17,700 nt of DNA. It comes from an uncultured Flavobacterium sp. (GTDB lineage Bacteria > Bacteroidota > Bacteroidia > Flavobacteriales > Flavobacteriaceae). Positions 14,190-17,700 of the stretch are shown piece after piece. The translations under genes were made by a program, and so were the position numbers. Numbering within the stretch: position 1 is the stretch's first letter; each line of letters starts with the position of its first letter. A model generated the notes under the pieces. The model was not told the DNA's origin and did not search any database. It saw only the letters and a program-made list of their open reading frames with translations. The stretch lies in NCBI GenBank assembly GCA_946479395.1, contig CAMLFV010000028.1, positions 1 through 17,700 of the forward strand. Direction: 5' to 3'.

Positions 14190-15707
14190 TTAATCTACCG
14201 AAGAACTTACGTGTTGATAAGCACCTAAATCTGCCGATGCCAACCTGCTTTTTCCTAATAAATCTTGTGCTGCCTGTTGTGCAAAAAATGGATCTCCGTA
14301 ATTGATTAATGATGTTGCTTTATCGGTAATCATCAATTCGTTTTTAGACGTATTTAGAAAATAAGGTTGATGGTCATTGAAATTCTTTGCAAGTAAACAA
14401 TTATTGAAATTGGTTGCGTTGCTAAAATTATACGGGAAACTGGTAGTATCGAACCTGTTTGCCGAGTTTTGAAATTTCACTAACGAATATTCAAACTTAA
14501 AGGTAAAATTAGTTTCTTTATTTGCCGGAACCATTAATAACGATTCGCTTGCATTGCCATAAATAATGCTATTTTTAAAGTGCGCATTTAACGCAAAAGC
14601 ATTCGTTCCGTCGCCATTATTCATTATAACAGCCGTTTGATTTTGTCGACTCCAATAATTTGCAAACGTACAATGCGTAAAATCATACGTTCCGCCATTT
14701 GCAATAACCAAGCCTGCCACACCGCAATTATTTGTTACAATATTACTGCCCGTAACATTTGCTGTAGCTAATAAAAGTGCGGCTTCTTCACAATTGTATA
14801 TTTGAAGATTCTCTAACGAAGCTGTTCCGTTATTCGCGTTGATCAACAAACCGTTAACCGCATTTTTTATGATGGTATTTTTAATATTGACATTACTATT
14901 CTGACCGATTAAAATTCCAGACCATTGCCCCGGAGTATCTTCAAAACTCGGTTCTAAACGATCGCCTTGAAATAAAATTGGAGTTTCGATTGATCCTTGT
15001 GCGTTTATTGTTGATGTTGGGAACGAAACCAATGCAGAATTTCTGTGGAAATGAATTTCGGTTCCTGTAGAAATATTCAATGTTTTATTAGGTGGAACAG
15101 CTGCATATCCATAAATAACGTAAGTTTTGTTATTATTCCATTCTAATTCATTGCCGTTTGTAGCATCGTTTTCATCAAGAAAGAAACCGTAAATTTGCTC
15201 GTCGTTTATTGTGATACTTTCGTAAGAACCATTTTGAAATTTTTGTGGATATAGAAAAACAGCATCTTTAACTAAGGTTACTAAATCTACTTTTTGTTGA
15301 TTATTTCCTGCCTGAAATAAAATTTCATCGGTATATAAAAAGTCTTTTCCGTTGGTTTGTTGTTTAATATCAACTGTAGTTTCTACAAAAATAAACATAC
15401 TGTCTTTTGCCAAAAGTTCAATGTTTTCGAAGCTTTTTCCAGGCATTCCATCAACCATCAGTCGAAAGTTTGAATTATCACCTTTACCCAATCTAATCGA
15501 TGGAATTTTAATGTCTTTGTTACTGTTGTTGTAAACCTTTAAATTGTACGTACTTGATCCTATATTCGAAAAAATAGTATCCAAATAAACGGTGTCTTTA
15601 GAAAAAGTTAGTTCGGAACCTGTTGCAGGTTCAAAATTAAAATCGTCACGACATGAAGACAAGCTTATCAAGCAGACAATAAGGATGATATTATATAGGA
15701 ATTTCAT
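14190..15707 (-). CDS. Beta-helix lipoprotein, probably surface-exposed
   Basis: A 505-residue exported lipoprotein. Residues 1-19 form a lipoprotein signal with lipobox SLSSC (Cys19). The next residues RDD resemble the charged export signal that sends Bacteroidota lipoproteins to the outer face of the outer membrane. Residues about 33-120 look like an immunoglobulin-like domain (SELTFSKDTVYLDTIFSNIG, YNLKVYNNSNKDIKIPSIRLG). Residues about 200-400 show the short asparagine-rich strands of a right-handed parallel beta-helix (NVNIKNTIIKNAVNGLLI, ASLENLQIYNCEEAALLL, NIVTNNCGVAGLVIANGG). The C terminus ADLGAYQH resembles the ending seen in choice-of-anchor Q type proteins. No polysaccharide-lyase catalytic motif is obvious, so binding or structural roles are as likely as enzyme activity. 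It follows the two glycosyltransferase-like genes by 30 bases and may be co-transcribed with them. Confidence 0.82.
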   Translation of the reverse strand: MKFLYNIILIVCLISLSSCRDDFNFEPATGSELTFSKDTVYLDTIFSNIGSSTYNLKVYNNSNKDIKIPSIRLGKGDNSNFRLMVDGMPGKSFENIELLAKDSMFIFVETTVDIKQQTNGKDFLYTDEILFQAGNNQQKVDLVTLVKDAVFLYPQKFQNGSYESITINDEQIYGFFLDENDATNGNELEWNNNKTYVIYGYAAVPPNKTLNISTGTEIHFHRNSALVSFPTSTINAQGSIETPILFQGDRLEPSFEDTPGQWSGILIGQNSNVNIKNTIIKNAVNGLLINANNGTASLENLQIYNCEEAALLLATANVTGSNIVTNNCGVAGLVIANGGTYDFTHCTFANYWSRQNQTAVIMNNGDGTNAFALNAHFKNSIIYGNASESLLMVPANKETNFTFKFEYSLVKFQNSANRFDTTSFPYNFSNATNFNNCLLAKNFNDHQPYFLNTSKNELMITDKATSLINYGDPFFAQQAAQDLLGKSRLASADLGAYQHVSSSVD

Positions 15708-15737
15708 TTTTTTGTTTAAAATTTAATAAATATAAAT

Positions 15738-16694
15738 TTAATCTAAAATATTTTGCAACCAATTACTTATATGGTATTTATTGTAAACGTCTTCTGAAAT
15801 TTTTTCGTATGGTTTGGTTAAAAATGAATCAGGAATGTCTAAATTGTCAAAGCTGTCAATAAGAAAAATGTTATTTGGATTATAGAAATCATATTTCATG
15901 ATTTCAGAATTATTGGTTATAAGTTTTCGTTCTAAACCTAAACATTCATAAGGTCGCATTGATAAGCCTTTTTGATTTGGATGTGCGACATCAATAACTA
16001 CTTTAGTATCTTCACTATACTTATAAATTTCCGAAAAAACTGTACTTGTTTCGGTAATTTTTACACCTTCTGCTTTTATAGGTTTTGACTTTGATTTTGT
16101 TTTTTTTGCAACAATTATTGCTTTAGCTTTCCACTGTTTATCTCTTAAATAGCTTATAACTTTTAAAATATTAGTTAACCTTGCATCTTTTGATCCAAAA
16201 AAGAAGGCGTCGTGTGTAGGAACAGCATTAGAGCTTTTATGAATATAAAAATTGGATATTTTTTTAAAATTATATTTAATGCAATCTTCTTCTTCAAAAC
16301 TGTAATATTCATTAAAATAGGACACTGTTTCTTTTAATTTCGGAATTTTATCAAAGCTATCCCAATATACTACTTTACGCAATTTAATGTTATCTTTAAT
16401 AAAATTTAAAACTTTTGGATGCAGTAAATCGGGTCTGAAAATTAAACAAACATCATATTTTTTTTGTTGGTTAATATGTTGTAATTGTTGTTTTGCTTTC
16501 CAATCTTTTTTCAATGTTTTATTAAAAAATATCTTTCCAAAAAGATTAAAAATTTGTTCAAACTTATTTTTGTATTGATAACTTTTAGGATCAATTTTAA
16601 TTACATTATATTGTTCCATTTTTTCTAACTGATTTAAAATGGCAATATCTATATCAAAATGGTTGGGTGCAAAAAACAATAAGTTTTGCTTCAT
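15738..16694 (-). CDS. Glycosyltransferase-like protein, surface polysaccharide type (paralogue 2)
   Basis: A 318-residue protein without signal peptide, probably cytosolic. Its C-terminal block from residue 232 (VVIDVAHPNQKGLSMRPYEC, then LITNN, KYDFY and NPNNIFLID) is the kind of nucleotide-sugar-binding region found in CgeB-like or LPS-biosynthesis GT-B proteins, with Glu250 at the usual acidic position. The N-terminal half has a Rossmann-like opening (NLLFFAPNHFDIDIAILNQL) and a region YDVCLIFRPDLLHPKVLNFI. The closest relative visible is the adjacent upstream gene, with the same domain order and length. The ORF starts 10 bases after that gene, so they form one transcription unit. It probably adds a sugar or related unit to a surface glycan; donor and acceptor cannot be told from sequence. 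Confidence 0.65.
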   Translation of the reverse strand: MKQNLLFFAPNHFDIDIAILNQLEKMEQYNVIKIDPKSYQYKNKFEQIFNLFGKIFFNKTLKKDWKAKQQLQHINQQKKYDVCLIFRPDLLHPKVLNFIKDNIKLRKVVYWDSFDKIPKLKETVSYFNEYYSFEEEDCIKYNFKKISNFYIHKSSNAVPTHDAFFFGSKDARLTNILKVISYLRDKQWKAKAIIVAKKTKSKSKPIKAEGVKITETSTVFSEIYKYSEDTKVVIDVAHPNQKGLSMRPYECLGLERKLITNNSEIMKYDFYNPNNIFLIDSFDNLDIPDSFLTKPYEKISEDVYNKYHISNWLQNILD

Positions 16695-16704
16695 GGGAAA
16701 ATAT

Positions 16705-17658
16705 TTAAAAATTAAAGGCGGTAGATATCCAATTTTCTATTGTATATTTTTTGTAAAGATCTTCGGGTAAAGATTGATATTTAGAATTTAAAAAAGCATC
16801 AGGAATTACAATGTTTTCGTTATCAATAACCAAAATGTTATTTTCGTTGTAAAAATCGTATTGTTTTACTGTTTGGTTATTGGTAATCACTTTCTTGTGT
16901 AAAGCCATTGCTTCAAAAAATCTGAAACTTAAACCAGTTTGGTTTTGCCTAACTAAATCAATTAATATTTCGGCGTTTTTCATTTTTTCTTCAACAATAT
17001 CTAATTTTACATGGTGCTCTGTTAAATGAATTTTTTTATTTACCCTTTTAGTTGCAGGATTTGCTACAATAAATTCGTAGTTTAGATTTTTACTGTCAAA
17101 AATATCTGCTATTTTACTTAACACCACTTCACGCTCGCGTGATTTAGATAAGATCATAAAAGCCTTGTTTTTGGGTTTAGGATTTATATGCTTATCTAAA
17201 TAAATATAGTTTGTAAGCAATGATAAATTGTTATTATCAGCAACATCGTTAACATCAAATGAAAAAATATTGTCAAACAGTGTATCATGATTTTCAGGCA
17301 ACGGCATTCTTGCCAATGAATCGTAATTATATGCAATAAATTTATTTGTTTTAGATTGTAATAAAGCTAAAATATCTTTTCTAAATAAAATTGCGTTTAC
17401 AATTAAAATAGAATCTTGATTAGGCAATTCATTTATCATTTTAATTAAGGTTCTGTTGCGGTAATCTTTTTTAACGTTTTTACCAAAAAAAACTTTATTT
17501 AAAAAATTACCTACACGATGCCATTTGCTTTTATAATAATACTTAAATGCTTCTGAATTTATATCTAAAAAAGTAACCGTATGGTTTTGTTCTGATAATT
17601 TTTCTGCGATTTTTTTATTAAACCCCCAAAGATCAAATGCTACAATAGTTATCTTCAT
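16705..17658 (-). CDS. Glycosyltransferase-like protein, surface polysaccharide type (paralogue 1)
   Basis: A 317-residue cytosolic-type protein that begins MKITIVAFDLWGFNKKIAEK, a Rossmann-like start. From residue 231 (ILIDLVRQNQTGLSFRFFEA, KKVITNN, QYDFYNENNILVID) it shares with its downstream neighbour the pattern NQxGLSxR, an E at 249, ITNN, YDFYNxNNI, and a matching tail (PDAFLNSKYQSLPEDLYKKYTIENW). Other features parallel the GT-B fold: a middle Rossmann segment (NKAFMILSKSRE) and a hydrophobic strand (DSILIVNAILFRKDILALL). It is the first gene of the minus-strand series visible here. The upstream 42 bases to the window edge show no clear promoter, so it may belong to a longer polysaccharide operon to the right. 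Confidence 0.65.
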   Translation of the reverse strand: MKITIVAFDLWGFNKKIAEKLSEQNHTVTFLDINSEAFKYYYKSKWHRVGNFLNKVFFGKNVKKDYRNRTLIKMINELPNQDSILIVNAILFRKDILALLQSKTNKFIAYNYDSLARMPLPENHDTLFDNIFSFDVNDVADNNNLSLLTNYIYLDKHINPKPKNKAFMILSKSREREVVLSKIADIFDSKNLNYEFIVANPATKRVNKKIHLTEHHVKLDIVEEKMKNAEILIDLVRQNQTGLSFRFFEAMALHKKVITNNQTVKQYDFYNENNILVIDNENIVIPDAFLNSKYQSLPEDLYKKYTIENWISTAFNF

Positions 17659-17700
17659 AAATTAAAATTCGGTTATTTTTTGTTGTGTTTTTAAATATTT

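Overview
The window looks like a chromosomal segment from a flavobacterium (Bacteroidota, Flavobacteriaceae-like). The evidence is the AT-rich, compact sequence, a PorQ component of the type IX secretion system, Bacteroidota-type promoters (TTG/TTTG, about 18-22 bases, then TAnnTTTG) in place of sigma70 boxes, very short 5' leaders without clear Shine-Dalgarno sequences, and lipoproteins with acidic residues right after the lipobox cysteine. The genus cannot be fixed from the sequence alone.

Layout. Bases 1-446 hold debris: an open frame cut by the left edge and an N-terminally missing remnant of a DUF3885 protein. A plus-strand block follows: porQ (T9SS), cmk (cytidylate kinase, TTG start, own promoter overlapping the end of porQ) and nupG (nucleoside/H+ symporter). 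NupG meets a minus-strand DUF445 membrane protein at a hairpin terminator. A roughly 400-base AT-rich gap separates DUF445 from fabV (enoyl-ACP/CoA reductase, minus). Diverging from fabV is a PQQ-type sugar dehydrogenase lipoprotein. It converges on an Rrf2-family regulator with a cysteine cluster. That regulator is divergent from a 1-Cys peroxiredoxin, which suggests a redox-control pair. Next on the minus strand are an unrecognised lipoprotein, purL (long FGAM synthase), a beta-helix surface-type lipoprotein and two tandem paralogous glycosyltransferase-like proteins at the right edge, probably the end of a surface-glycan cluster.

Most genes are core housekeeping or envelope genes, and I see no phage, insertion sequence, CRISPR array, tRNA or rRNA. 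The most unusual signal is a 19-base GC-richer repeat present twice: once between nupG and DUF445, and once inside purL, where a 21-base unit is read in frame as seven extra residues (ASTGSAQ). This resembles a small mobile repeat that has colonised an essential enzyme. Other points of note are the gene decay at the left edge, an orphan promoter in the gap before fabV, and heavy use of hairpins shared between converging genes.
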